Of a stretch of DNA of 64,000 bases, positions 11,240-23,960 are shown piece after piece. Every line of letters starts with the position of its first letter. The first letter of the stretch is position 1. Under the pieces are notes generated by a model that saw nothing but the letters and a program-made list of their open reading frames with translations, made no database searches and was not told the origin of the DNA. This stretch comes from Populus alba (taxonomy: Eukaryota > Streptophyta > Magnoliopsida > Malpighiales > Salicaceae): the NCBI RefSeq assembly GCF_005239225.2, contig NC_133296.1, positions 5,084,001 to 5,148,000 of the forward strand, written 5' to 3'. A program made the translations under genes and the position numbers.

Positions 11240-11500
11240 TACTAGAAGGGAAGAAACTGGAGTAGCAAAGTGTTTCAAGTCAATTAGCTCCATTCACATT
11301 TTAAGGGAAGGAAATGGGGTAGCAGACAGACTAGCAAAGCAAAGCTTAGAAAGAACTGGTGAACTTGTAGCTTGGTTGTAGTTTTTGCATCATTTTATTC
11401 TCTTCCTTCCGTTTAAGCCACTCTCTTGGTAGCTGTTTTATCTTGATGAAGTCTTTCGATTTCCATCAAAAAGAAAGAAAGAAAAAGAAAAAGAAAAATA
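11240..11500 (+). mobile_element. 3' end of a LINE (non-LTR retrotransposon)
   Basis: The frame ending at 11381 reads IHILREGNGVADRLAKQ and ends in ELVAWL, the C-terminal signature of the RNase H domain (RVT_3 type) carried by plant LINE polyproteins. About 85 bases of 3' UTR follow, then an A-rich tail of aaaga repeats at about 11467-11499. Only this 5'-truncated end is present, as is usual for LINE insertions. No reverse transcriptase is readable upstream. Confidence 0.75.
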
Positions 11501-14279
11501 GATGCTTTGGCATGCATCTTGCTTGAAAATGTACTAGGCATATAAAGCTCGACTTGGTCTTATCATAGCTGCTTGAAGAAAACAGATATCTGCAAACCAC
11601 ATACATGGTCAACTGCTATTTTAAACTCGTGTAAAATAATCTGATTTGTTTCTGGATTTCCATTTGTGAAAGCTGTGCATGTGTCAACTGCATGTTCTTT
11701 ATGCTTATGCTGTTCCATTGCATTGCAATGAAGGATCTGTTCTTGAGATGATCATCAGGAATTATACCATACCTCTTTAAAAATATTATCTATATGATCA
11801 ACTGCTAATGCAGAATAAATTCGTATATTAAGTCATGGAGAACAGATCCACCAACTTACCACTCGATACGGAAATAAAATTTATTCATTAATGTGGACAT
11901 TTCTGATATGCAGATACCCATTTGATGAGCATACGAGAGATGCATGAAACAACGATTGCCAATTGATGGAAATTATAAGAGGTGACTTAATAGTAACGTA
12001 AATAAAATTTGTATTCCTTGAACAAAATCTTCACATTAGTTCCAATTGGCCTATTTAGGAAGATCACTTGATTCTGATTTGTGGGGATATTTTATGCAGT
12101 TTGGAGAGAATCTGTTGAAAAACCTTGATGTAAAGTACTAAAGTAGAATTCCTAAATAGTGTGCTGGCATGTGGATAGGAATATAATGCACAAGAGGCAT
12201 GGTAGTGTACAAATGCAAGCTGCAAAATTAAGTTGCCTGTAATGAATGAAATTAGTTTCACCAACTGTGTGTGAATTTTGCTAGGATTGTGTTGATATTA
12301 CGAATTTCTAGCAAGAATGCAAGCCAGTTGACATCTCCCTACCCAATGGTATAAGCATCATCATTGTGTGTGAATTAGCTGCACATTCTTTTCTGATATT
12401 TCCCACAGCAAGAACAACTAACATGTAACATGACAAGTAAAAGCTGCTTATTTTTATCTTAATCCCTGATAGCTAATAAACTGAAAATATACAAATCCAT
12501 GCACATAACCCTGTTTAATTGTGTTGGTTATTTGAAAAACAGTGAATCCAGTAGTTGTATTGTACTGTGTAGAGAATCTTGTTCATCAAAAAGCTCATAA
12601 GAGTTAAGAGTATCTTAGGTTTCTTTACATTATAATGCTAAGTATGCACTGTGCTTAATCATTGATGTGGTGCGTTCTTGCTGCAAGAGGTAACATTCTA
12701 AAGTGTCAATGCCTAGCTGTAAACAGAATAAATCATTTCTTGTCTCAGGGGTGACCTAGCTTTCCCATAATGGGACATGTGATGATGTTGCCCAAATGCC
12801 CTTGTTAGCTGTTAGTATTACTAATGCTATGCGGCCATCCTCGTCAAGAAACCAGAGATGGCGGTCTGGTTTTTTTAACAGTGCAAGAGAATGCCTAACG
12901 TTTACTCTGTTATCTACTGCTTTCACCTCCCTCTCCCTGAGAATGATGTTCCCCACCACTTTGCAAGAGAGGACTAGGATTTCTTGTTCTTCCTTGTACT
13001 TGCAATGCCTTTTTATGGATTCTATATTACCACAGAACTTTACTTTTGAGGACAAGGAGGAGCCGAAAAATAAAAAAAACGCATCAGAGAATAGAGAATC
13101 ACATTTAAGGACTGGTCAATCATGAGCGACTTACACATGCAAGACGTTGATTGGTTGTATTTTGTTGACCACAGATGCTATTGCATTGGATGAAACAAGA
13201 AAGTGAGAAATGACCACGGAATGTATTCCTTGTGGAAAAAGCAGGGTGAGGAAGGATAAAGCTGCTAAAGATTCCAAGATGGGAATGTTAGAATCTTAAC
13301 TCAAACTAAAGCCAATGAGTCATATTCTCAAGTCAAGAATTTAGTTATTCCCTTCTACCCAAAGCCACAAAAAATGGGTTCCCACCCATCTTTTCCCACT
13401 TTAGCTAAATCTTTAGTTTGATGCCTCTCTGCGTTCATCATTATTGTTGTGTCCTTGTAAGCTCAGAATATTGCCATGTTTAGAGATTTGCTTAGGTTTA
13501 TTTGAGATATGTCCTGCCTGAACACCATCCTTTTTAGCAATAGACAGACAGGAACAACTAGTTTCAGGCCATGTTCTGTAAGGTTGTCCCTATCACTCGA
13601 GTAGCTTCAAAGAATCAATTCAACCCAAAAACTTAAATGGTTAAGTAGAGAGTCCACGTCCTCCATTCTTACATGTGCATTGCTTGATTTCGCATCTTGA
13701 TAAGATAGTCCTGTTTAATCTCAGATATATATGTGATTAGCATGGTTCTTACCATTAAGATTTGAAATCAATGGCATGCGATGGAGCCTCGGCCTCCCTG
13801 CACGGAGAGGTCACCTGCTCCGGTAGCCTAGGCCTCCCTGTCCTCTCACGAAAATATTTGCTGCATGTAACAGCTAAGAGATGTCGAATAACAAATAGAT
13901 ACGATTGTCACAAGTGCAAATGGATATGCTGTTTTCGCATCAAAGCATAGCCTTTTCAAGTGAATGTGACTTTGATTTCAGAATTTCTTGACAAACTTGT
14001 TTTTATCCCTTGTTTCAACAATGAACAGAGTCTGTACGAAATGCTAAAAAGTAGTAAAATTTAGTGTTGATTGAAATGCCAGAGCTGTCAATTCCTAAGC
14101 AATTGCGATTTTCAACTTTTTATTCCAGATACACAATACTCAGATAGATTTTGTTGAGGCCTTGAGTTCCTCCCTGTCCCTAATTTACGACCTCCTCCTC
14201 TTAATTAGAATTTTAACCCACCATTTTTCTATTACAAGTTTCAAATATTAACCCTTTGGGTTATTGGCATTGAGATGAT
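11501..14279. other. Long spacer, no supported gene
   Basis: Overlapping ORFs on both strands at about 12756-13125 (99 and 109 codons) have no recognisable domain. The segment 13762-13950 is locally GC-rich with a duplicated ggcctccctg, but its 62-codon ORF is not recognisable. I see no RNA gene. Composition is AT-rich, without clear transposon ends. Confidence 0.45.
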
Positions 14280-15655
14280 TTATTTATTTATTTTACTAAA
14301 AGGATTTTATTATTATTATTTTTTAATTTCATCCTTGATCAATTTATTTATTTTTATTTAATTTTATTTTTAACTTTATTATTTAATATTAAGTTGTTTT
14401 ATAAATTATGTTTTGTAATTTTATTTTTAATCATGGATTTAGTTTTTTTCCCCTAAATCTCAACCTTCAAATTTAGATTTGTTAGAAGTGAGGTTTCATA
14501 TTTTTTTTTACTTGTTTTCTATGAATTTATCCCAATCTTATTACTTTGATAATAGGTTTAACATATTAACTCAAGTTGAATTATATCTTTTTTTGTTTGA
14601 TTTTTGTAATTAATTTTTTATTATTTCATCATTCTATATTAGAATTCTTAAAAGTTGGGCTTCTTTTTATTTATTTTTATTTGGATTTTCTCAATTTCAT
14701 GATCTAAATCATGAATTTAATAAGTTGACTCTATTCATTTCTTTGGGGCCATTTTTAATTGAATATTTTTTTAATTGGGATTCATAATTCATTTCAATTT
14801 TTTTTTTATGTGGAGTTATCCTGATATAATAACTTAGGTCGTAGTTTAGCAGGTTGGGCATGGTTGATTTTGTTTATTTTTCTAGATTCTTTAATTGATT
14901 TTTTTTAAAATTTCACCATCTAACAACTCATTTTTTTTAATTTATAATTTAATTTATATTTTTTGAAAATTAAGCTTCATAATTATTTTTTTATTTGGAG
15001 TTTTCCTAGTCTCATGGATTTTTTTTTTAATTTCAACATTTAACATTGGTTTTGTTGGAAATGAAGCTTTATAATTTTTTATTTATTTTTTTATGAAGTT
15101 AACTCAATCTTATGACCTAGGTCGTAAGTTGACTTAGGTTGTTTTTTGTTATTTTTTTTAATTAATTTTTTTTAGTTTCATCATTCAACATTGAGTTGAT
15201 TGAGAATTGGGTTTCATAATTTTTTTTTCTTAATTTATTTTCTATTGAGTTATTCTAATCTCATGAATATGGTTGCATGTTAAGCAGGTAATTAACCCAG
15301 ATTGGCTCGGGTAATTTTTTTAATTTGTCTTTCAATATTGAGTTAATTAGGAATTGATCTTCATAATTTATTTTGATATACTTTTTATGAGGTTACTATG
15401 GTCTCATTATCTAGATCGTAGATTTGACAGATTAATCCAGGTTATTCTAATATATTAATATCTCAATATTTGAAAATAAATAATTTAATATGTTTCCGTA
15501 TTAATATTTTTTAAAAAATACAATCCAATATGCATAATATTTTAAGTCCATGATTAATTTTTTTATCTGAAAACATGTTAATAATGTTTGGATATTTTCT
15601 TAAATTAAAAAAATTTAATCTAACATGAAGCGCAACGTGCGCAACGATCTAGTTT
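14280..15655. repeat. Degenerate tandem repeat, period ~150 bp
   Basis: Recurring landmarks are a 'tttcatcattcaacattgag' type phrase, then 'gaattgggtttcataattt', then 'gagttatcctaatctcatga' and 'aggtcgtaagttgacttagg'. In the right half the first landmark recurs near 15038, 15187 and 15332, giving a period near 150. Copies farther left (14460, 14620, 14900) are more diverged. The block ends with an unusual GC-richer phrase, gaagcgcaacgtgcgcaac, at about 15626. Related degenerate copies occur at 22200-23960 and 32780-33300. The landmarks look like a dispersed Salicaceae repeat. Confidence 0.65.
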
Positions 15656-16389
15656 TTATTTTACTAAAATGATATCATTACAAGAAATATTTTTTTTATT
15701 ATTAAAATGATATCATTACTGATTTGACTCACAGCAACTCAACCCTATCACCATGCATTGCTGTTGATCTATCATCAGAAGGGAAATCAATACGAGTCAT
15801 GGTGAAGGGATATAAAGAATTTAAGATAAGTTGAAAATTATACCCCCCCAAAGTATATATCTAACGTGATTATTAAGCTGAAGAGGAATATAATCACATT
15901 AATCAACTACAGTTTGTAGCTTATCCTAGCAAATTGATCGAATGCTACTTCGAGGAGGAGTCTTTCAACCCACATAGAAGGCTTAATTAGCACTCTTTTC
16001 CTCTACTTTTTCAAGAAGAAGTTGTGAATTTGAGGAAATGATCAGTAATTTGCATGGCTAATTTCATTTCATATGAAGGATCTTGTTACAGCAGCCTTTG
16101 AACGAGCCACAGAGAGGGCATATATTTTCTCTTCTCTCTTGCATGTGAACATGGATCAGCATAATAATCAATTCGTAACCCCACTTGACCTTGAGAGAAC
16201 ACAGAGGGCATATATTTACTCATATTTTCTTTCTTCTGGTTATGTCATAAACTGAATAATTGATTAGCTAGGAATCTCTGTAACCTTAATTACTCATTCT
16301 CGAAGGGTTGGTTCTGTTCCCTTGATATATACAGGGCCAAGCAGTACTTGTCTCTTTTAAATACTAAATAACTATGTTTAAATAACAAC
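15656..16389. other. Spacer, no supported gene
   Basis: The 60-codon ORF at 16073-16255 contains an internal imperfect repeat (agagggcatatattt occurs twice) and has no recognisable domain. Nothing else is supported. Confidence 0.4.
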
Positions 16390-17540
16390 ACATTAGATTA
16401 ATCCGGATTAACCATGGTTAACTTGTGAAACCCGTGAATTGAGGCATAAGAACATAAAAACCTCATGGAACCTATACTAGAACAAATCAAGTCAATCCTA
16501 ATAAATCAAATATTGAAGGTAAAAAAAAAAAAAAAAAAAAAACTAAATCTAAAAAACAAAACCCAAAAAAAAAAAAAGACATGAGCAAACCTAAAAATGG
16601 TCAGTGCCATACCGCGGGCTAGCAAAAATTCGACCGTATGTATAAAAAAAGTTAAGGCAGCGTAAATGTTTCTAGAAAAAATAAAAAACATATTAGAGAT
16701 GAGTTATTGAGTCATCTTCTAATCAAGAAATATGAAAAAAGGAAACCCTAATTTAATTATATAAAAAACCAAGAAAACCCTAGTTAATTTTCTAAGCATG
16801 AGTTAATCCTCCAAATCCAAAGCCTGTGAAATCTTAGAAACTCTAATTTAATAATACAAAAAACAAAGCAAACCTAAACGGGCCTAAATAAAAGGATGAT
16901 GAATTTGAAAACAATTTTTAATTTGAAAAAATTAATTTAAATAAAAGAAATGCATTTAAAATTAGAGGGACTAAATCTCAAGAAACAATAAATTGAAAGG
17001 TTCTTGTAATTTTTTTTCTAAGGCAGCATGCCATTCAAGATGAAGAGAGAGGAAAATGAAAAAAAAAAAAACCAAATTGGCGTTGAGCCAATTAGCATTA
17101 CAATACACATGTCACCCTTACAAGTAGTCACCGCCAAAACAAATTGAAAAACACCCTAGAAGGCTATTTTTGACAATCATAAACCGCAATACATGCTGCT
17201 TGAATGCAGCGAGGCAGCTTACATGCTGGTGCATTTCGAAGCATGCGCCAACTATTTTTTTTTAATTTTTTATATTAATAAAATATTAACTTGCCCCTAA
17301 TACCACATGACAATTAAAAAAAAAACACCAAGAAGAAAGTCCTACTAAGCCTATGAAAAGAAGGTTATAATTTTTCAAAATCCAGGGTTATATAGTTATT
17401 ATAATATGCTTAAAAAATTAAAAATTCTGATGAGCCCCTAGATTTAAGCTAACAAACTTTTTGCCTTTAAAGGCATTTAAGTAATTTCAATCAATAATGA
17501 TTTATAAACCCCATGAAAAGACCTAATTATCCCGTATAAA
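16390..17540. repeat. Dispersed repeat, copy 1 (related to 41330-42060)
   Basis: A-rich DNA opens with repeated 'aaccctagttaattttc' style phrases. It contains 'gagagaggaaaatg', a GC-richer block with 'gcatgcgccaactattttt', and then 'aaaaccaagg'-like A-rich sequence. The block at 41330-42060 has the same order, including 'catgccaactattttttc'. No coding capacity and no clear terminal repeats are visible. Probably a non-autonomous or LTR-derived element. Confidence 0.45.
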
Positions 17541-18105
17541 AAGCATTGTATTTTTGGGTTAGAAGGGTAAACTTGTCCATTACCCACTATTACAACGAAT
17601 AATGATTTCTCTCTTGTGCAACATAAACTTTACCCGCGCAGCTTAGTTTCTGTTAATTTTATCACCAGATGTTAACTTTACCAGTTTCCTCTGGTATAAA
17701 ATCTGATACATAGAACATGCATGCATGCATGCATGTTGCACAACTCATTTCATGCATATGCGGACGCGTGCACCATGCTTTTTAGCAGAAAGCAGATTCT
17801 ACAACTCTTTCCAGCAACAATACACCAGCTAGCTTCCATTCCATTGACAAATCAACTCTAAGCTATACGCATATGTTGCCTCCCTAGCCATGCATGGACT
17901 TGCTTCAATAATTGTGTGCCATGAAGAACTAATATCATGCATCAAATCATTCAGAGATCCCATGGTAGTTACACATGGCATGCATACCTATATAGGACAA
18001 TGAAAGGGCTTCCTTTAGAAAAGTCACTCTTCCCAGACCATCCATTTCATGGTAGCATTCCTAGTAGAGTTCTCATGATAAGCACTAGATCCCCTTTCTC
18101 TCCCC
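17541..18105. other. Spacer with (catg)n motif, no supported gene
   Basis: A short atgcatgcatgcatgcatg run lies at about 17717-17736. The 65-codon ORF at 17937-18134 runs into the SINE tail and is not recognisable. Nothing else is supported. Confidence 0.4.
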
Positions 18106-18112
18106 TCCTCTT

Positions 18113-18285
18113 TACTTTTTTTTTGGAAGATTAATGTGGATGTCTGAACCAGCTTACGTGTATCTCAATTAATTCTATGAATTCTGAAGTTAACGACTAT
18201 GTAAGCCTTTAATGGTCCTGAAATTTGTGAGACTCGAAAGCAAATCTAGAACCTAACTAGTTAAGCTATATCTTTCACAATTTTC
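18113..18285 (-). mobile_element. Degenerate tRNA-derived SINE, family A
   Basis: On the minus strand, an A-box-like TAGCTTAACTAGTTAGG is followed by a B-box-like CTTTCGAGTCTC, then a 3' body (CTTACATAGTCGTTAACTTCAG ... GTAAGCTGGTTCAGACATCC) and an A-tail (T-run at 18117-18125 on the plus strand). Flanks carry ctctttacttt-like and ctcttttacttt-like sequences that could be target-site duplications, but they are low complexity. The 3' body is shared with the element at 56216-56418. Confidence 0.7.
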
Positions 18286-19850
18286 TTCTCTTTTACTTTC
18301 CATCAAGTGTCGTCGAGGAGGAGTCAATATCATGCATGTATGCATATATTCTCAGCCATTTTCATCTGTGGGCTGTGCCCAAGTTGTTGACATGATATAC
18401 ACTAGCTAGGATCGGTGCACTCTAGGTTTTTGTGGTCCAGTTGCTTATCTCTGATCTTAAGATCCGCCTCTGCGTCCATTCCTTTCTATTTAAAAAGGGG
18501 TGTGCACAAATCCAGCGTTTCAAGTGCATATCGTGTTGCCCTACTAGGCAAGAATATCCAGGGAGAAAAAGATGGAAGCCACAGTGGCTATCTACTTAGC
18601 TAGCTAGACATGTTTGATATCTAAAATATTTCTATTAACACAATATAATGGTTTCGGTCTAACCTTTTTCTTTTTTCTCTTTTTTCAAATGTCGCAATTA
18701 GGTCCAGCATTGCCTTGGTCCTTTGAGATTGAAAAAGGTGGCGTTGTTGCTGTGTAGAAAGAGCAGTGGATCGTTCACATATTGTGGAGGCGACCATGGA
18801 TGGTGAAAGCTTCAATATAACGAGTGATTAAGGGTGTGTTTGGTACATGGTCCACATGTTTTTGTAAAAGTATATTACGATTGAGAAATTTAGGCGAGTT
18901 TGGATTGCAAAATACGATACTTTTTAGTGGTTTTTTTACTCAGCAGAAGCATGTAAAAATAGTTCAAAAACATCTCTGTATAAGTATGTCCGGATTTTTA
19001 AGCGATTGTTTGAAAATTGATACGTTTCTAAACTACTTATAACTAATTCTGATTAAAAAAAATTAAAAATAAAGAACTCTGAAAAAGAGTCCCAGCTATT
19101 ATTATAATTATTTTATTTTATTGAGTTTTATATTAAATTAAAAAAAAAAAAAAAAAACCATCACCGATGAACTCCATCTTCAAGAAGAACATATTGATAA
19201 CAAATTTGGTATTTTTAGTGCTTGGGGTGTGGACGATCAAACATTCTCTCAACTTGATATTTTTCGATGATTTTCTTTTACTTCTCAACCTTAAGGATTA
19301 AAAAAAACCAATATAAAGTTTTGGATTAAAAAAATAAAATTTAAAAACTAAATGGACTAAAAAGAATGAAAAGAAAAGTGGTGGATTAAAGAGAACTTTT
19401 TTATAAAAAGTTGTTATTGGCCATTTGGTTTCTCTGTTTGTTATACTTTAGTCCTTTGTCTTGTAATTTTTACTTTTAATTACAAATTATAAGAAATTGA
19501 TCATTAATTTGGCTATATTAAGATGCAATCAAGCGAGAAAAAATATGAGTAGTGCATTATGTCAATGTCTATACTGAATGAACCATGAAACTAACTGTAA
19601 GAAAAAAAAAAAAAAAACAAAGGCATGCTGTTTTAGTTTTTTGTATAATTTCCGTAATAACAATTATTTTAGCACCCTTTTTTTTTCTTCTTCTAAAAAC
19701 ACTTTTAGTTTAGCAATAGCAATCATTGTGGGTTATTCCCTAAAATTACTTATTTTTCTTTTTAAAATGAAAATAAAAAAATAAAATAAAAGTTGGCAAT
19801 ATAGAGAAAGTAGGTAGAGGAAGATTTTAAAAATAAATAAAAATCAAGCT
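18286..19850. other. Spacer with possible hAT-like MITE start near 18830
   Basis: The phrase aagggtgtgtttggtacatg at about 18829 is typical of the terminal sequence of plant hAT-like MITEs, and gcgagtttggattgcaaaat follows near 18893. I could not find the matching far end. No protein gene is supported. Confidence 0.35.
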
Positions 19851-20645
19851 GTAATTTTGAAGGAAATTTGAAACTTAATTATACCCCATTATACCTAAAG
19901 ATTGAAGAAAAAATACAAATTTAAGGTTAAATTAATTGATTATTGAACGAATTTGTATAAAAATTAAGTCTGAATATATAATTAAATTTGTAATAGGCCA
20001 ATTTGATTTAGTCATGGGTCAAATTAAAAATTTAATTATGTTTAGGAATTATTTTGGGTTCAATTAAAGGATTTAATTAGGTGCAAGGACTTGATTATAA
20101 TTTAAATGAGTCATATTAATTTTATTACAGGTTTAATTGGTGAAAACTTAATTAAGTTTGGAAACCCAAATTAGGCTTAATTGAGAAAATTAAAATTTTA
20201 GGACACCAAATTTAATTTTTACCAAGTTAATTAATTGAATTCATGGGGAAAATTACAATAAAATTAAAGTTTTAGGGTCAATTAGGGGTTAAATTAAAAA
20301 ACTTCAAAGACAAGGATCAATCTACAAAAGACGCTGAATTATAGGGGCTTAATTGATTGGAACTGGGGTGAAATTGATAAAATTAAAAGTTTAATGGTTG
20401 ATTAGAAGCTAAATTAAAGAAATTCGAGATCAGGGACCAAAAAGAAAAAGGCGTCGAAATTCAGGGTCAAAATTGAAGTTTTCCTTGGACTAAATTGCAT
20501 TAAATCAACAATTTAGAGTCAATTATGAGTGCAATTAAAATAAATTAAAAGTTAGAGGACTAAATTGAACTTTGGCTAAAATCCCTAATTCAAGATAAAA
20601 ACAACACCATTTTGAATTAAAAAAAAAAGAACCAAACGGCACATC
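19851..20645. repeat. Degenerate retroelement-like filler
   Basis: The phrases 'ggggttaaattaaaaa', 'aaggcgtcgaaattcaggg', 'ggactaaattgaact' and 'aaacaacaccattttg' recur in variants across the block. This style is common in decayed LTR/gypsy-derived DNA of trees. No LTR pair, primer-binding site or coding region could be identified. Confidence 0.4.
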
Positions 20646-21847
20646 ATCTAATATTATTTATTGTCTTTTTCAGTGTTTGCTCGAAAAGTTGTTCGGGTGG
20701 TTAATTTTCATATAATAATTAAGAGACACTGAGCTAATCTCTTTGCATAGAAAATACACTGAGAATATATATCTTTTTTCTACTTTAAAAAAAATGCATT
20801 TTTTTATCTTTTTGATTTGTATGTTTGTCATTTGAGCATTCAAAATTCAATTAATAACTCTAATATCGGAGTGTCTCGTGTTCCTCTAGGAACTTGTTTC
20901 ACATATACAACTTTAGGCCAGAAACTCATTAGCTAAAGAAAGTCCACTCTTTGTAAAGTTTTTATATGATTTCATTAGTTCCATTTTATTATTATTCATA
21001 TTTGTTATCCTTGCTAGCACTTCAATTTCACACACACACACACCCCTTGATTTTCCCTTTCACAGTTCTTTATCACTTATCTTTTTATTAATGACTCAAT
21101 TGTGCATGTTTCACCTTTTATACTTATTGATGTCTTAAGACAACTTTTCTTCCCCTATTGTCTTCATTCACGAACCCTTAAAACCAATTGTTTTTTAGTT
21201 GTTGTTCCTATATTATTATGCGACCAACATTAGAACATGAGGAACTAACTAGTTATTGTCTAAATTAAGTCACAATAAGTAAAAACCTCGCAATAAATAA
21301 TAATATAATAACTTTTGCACTTTAAATAACTTTTTGATAATACAATTGCAATGTAATATTCTTAATTTTCTAATAAAATCAATTTAATTATCTATTAGTT
21401 TTGTACCTTTTTCTTAAATAACAAACAAATTTTTATGCAATGAATATTACACATTCAATGCATGTACCAAAATTACCCGTGATTATTTAAATATAAAGAA
21501 GATGTGGAAAGGAAAAGATAATTCTGAAATTAAAAACAAAAAAAGCTTAAACTTCTTTTTTTTTTTTTTCTTGTGGAGCAAGATTCAGTGCACTATAATT
21601 GCTGTGTAAATTGGTTTTTTTATATTTATATTTTTATTACATAGTAAAATTACTAATGTAACTTTTAAAACAAACAAAAAATAACTTAGGGGAAAATGGT
21701 GTTTTTGGTTTTTTTTTTTTTGGTAATGTATAATTACTTGCCTATCTTTGTAATTTTTTTTTCTTCAACTTGGGTCTAGAAGTATCTTTATTATTTTAAA
21801 TTGGCTTTTCTATAATTATCAATTAGAGATAAGGGCAATTGGATCTT

Positions 21848-21850
<3 letters not shown>
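20646..21850. other. AT-rich spacer, no supported gene
   Basis: I see only homopolymer-rich DNA and short ORFs without recognisable domains. Confidence 0.45.

Positions 21851-21921
<71 letters not shown>
21851..21921. repeat. Compound (AT)n(GA)n microsatellite
   Basis: About 22 AT units at 21852-21895 run directly into about 13 GA units at 21896-21921. The stretch is perfect at base level. Confidence 0.95.
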
Positions 21922-22169
21922 TTGTTGGTAGAGTTGGGTGACGCATTCGGGCTACTCTAGTGATCAAACACTATTTTTCACAATGGTATATAGAGTGTTG
22001 TATTAAGATCTTTATAGTGGTTGTGTGTGTGGTGGTGATGGATGAATGGTTTCGTTCTAATAGACTGTTTTTTTTTTCTCTTTTTTTCTCTCTCGCCTCT
22101 CTTTGGCAAAGTATGGCAAAATACAAAAATTTCATTTCATTTGTTTTATGTAGATAAATTAGTTCTTAT

Positions 22170-23123
22170 TCTTTTGATTTTTATATATTTTGTTTTTTAA
22201 TCTTTTATAGGTTAGTTGTTTTTTTTTTTTTTTTAATTTCACACTTTATCATTTGACTTCATTTAGTTTTTATTTCAAATTTGGTCTTTATTTTTTTTTT
22301 CTATTTAGTTACTTTTTTTTTTAATCTTTCATAGTTTTTTTTTTTTTTCAATTTCACCTCTTATCATTTGATTTTATTTATTTTTTTATTTAAATTTGGT
22401 TTTTATTATTTTGATTGTTAGTTATTTTATGTTAATCATTTTCCTAACTTAATTTTTGTTTTCAATTTCATTTCTCAACATTAAGGATTGCAATTTAATA
22501 TGAACCTGACAGATACCGTCCCACCCTGAATAGGCTGATGATTTTTTTTTATGGTTATCTTATCCAATAAGTAATGAATGTGGTATAAATATTATCAAAA
22601 CATACTCGAAATCCGCCTAAACTAAACCTGAAATGTATATTTATATTATATAAATACATTTGTAGAAAATTTAGATTTTTTTTTAATATAGTGTGAGATA
22701 TTTTAATTTTATAGATTAATAATTTGATACACACACTTCAAATTTATATTTTAGTTCATTTATTTATTTTTTTATCTAATAATAAATAATATATAGATAA
22801 TAGATATCCATAAGGATAAATAATTTCATCTCTCAATATTATGGATGACAATTTAATTTGAACCTGATAGATACTGATCCAACCTGAACATGTCAGTTGT
22901 TTTATGGTTACCTTACCCAATAAGTAATAAATAGGGTATGGATATTATCACAACCAACCCAAAACACGGCCAAACTTGACATGAAATGTACATTTTTATC
23001 ATATAGATATATTTGTTGAATGTTTATATTTTTAATGCAATATGATAAGGTGTGTAATATTTAAAATTTTTAATTTAATACACACACGCACACTTTAAAT
23101 ACACATATTAATTATTATTTTAT

Positions 23124-23154
<31 letters not shown>

Positions 23155-23960
23155 GGTGATTGATACTCATATGGATACCCAAAACCTGATGGATAGTTTA
23201 CAAATATCTTAATTTCTTACTAGATGGGTAACGAGTAGGGTATGAATATCAAGAAATCTAGTATGTGGGTATTCATTGTCATCCCTCAACATTTGATTTC
23301 AATTTATTTGTGTGTCAAATTTATCTGTTTTTTAATTACTCTTTGTTTTATTTTAGTTCCTTTTTTATTGCTTTTTTTTTTTTTCAAATTTCATCTCTTA
23401 ATGTTTTGTGATTGAGAATTTACTTCATTATTTTTTAGAGTTTGCTTTCAATGAGGTTAGTCCTGAGCTTGTAACTAGGGTCACGAGTTTCAAATATTAA
23501 CACGGATTGATCTCGGTCTCTTTTTAGATTCTTTATTGAATTTTTTTTCAAATCTCATCCTTCAATGTTTGATTTCTTGTGAATTGGTCTTTGTATTGTT
23601 TTTACTTTTCTTTCTATGAAGTTATCCTAGTATTATGTTCATGGTCGCGGATTTAACAAGTTAACTCGATTTAACTATGTTCTTCTTCTTTTTTTTTTTT
23701 CAATTTTGCCCTTTCATATTGGATTGTTTAATAATTGAGTTTTTAATTTGCTTTCGATAAAGTTATCTCGTTGTTGTGGCGAGGTCACAAATTTTGTATG
23801 ATAAAGATGGATTTGTGTCGGGTTTTTTTTTAATTTTTTTTTGCTATTTTTTATTTATTTATATTATTAAAATTATACAGGTTTATTGAATCGGGTCATA
23901 TTGATGACCCGAGTCTCAACTTTTTTTTTGCTTATTTAGAAATGTTTGTGTAGCCTTAAT
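22170..23960. repeat. AT-rich degenerate repeats with an internal ~355-bp tandem duplication
   Basis: Phrases such as caatttcacctcttatcattt and caaatctcatccttcaatg recur and link this block to the ~150-bp family at 14280-15655. Inside it, 22483-22840 and 22840-23200 are diverged copies of one unit (aatttaat.tgaacctga.agata, cttacccaataagtaat, tgaaatgtac). An (ATA)n run at about 23126-23154 closes the second copy. Confidence 0.6.

Noticed and set aside
12756..13125. Overlapping 99-codon minus and 109-codon plus ORFs
   Set aside because: No recognisable domain on either strand, no splice or promoter support. Overlapping frames of this size occur by chance.
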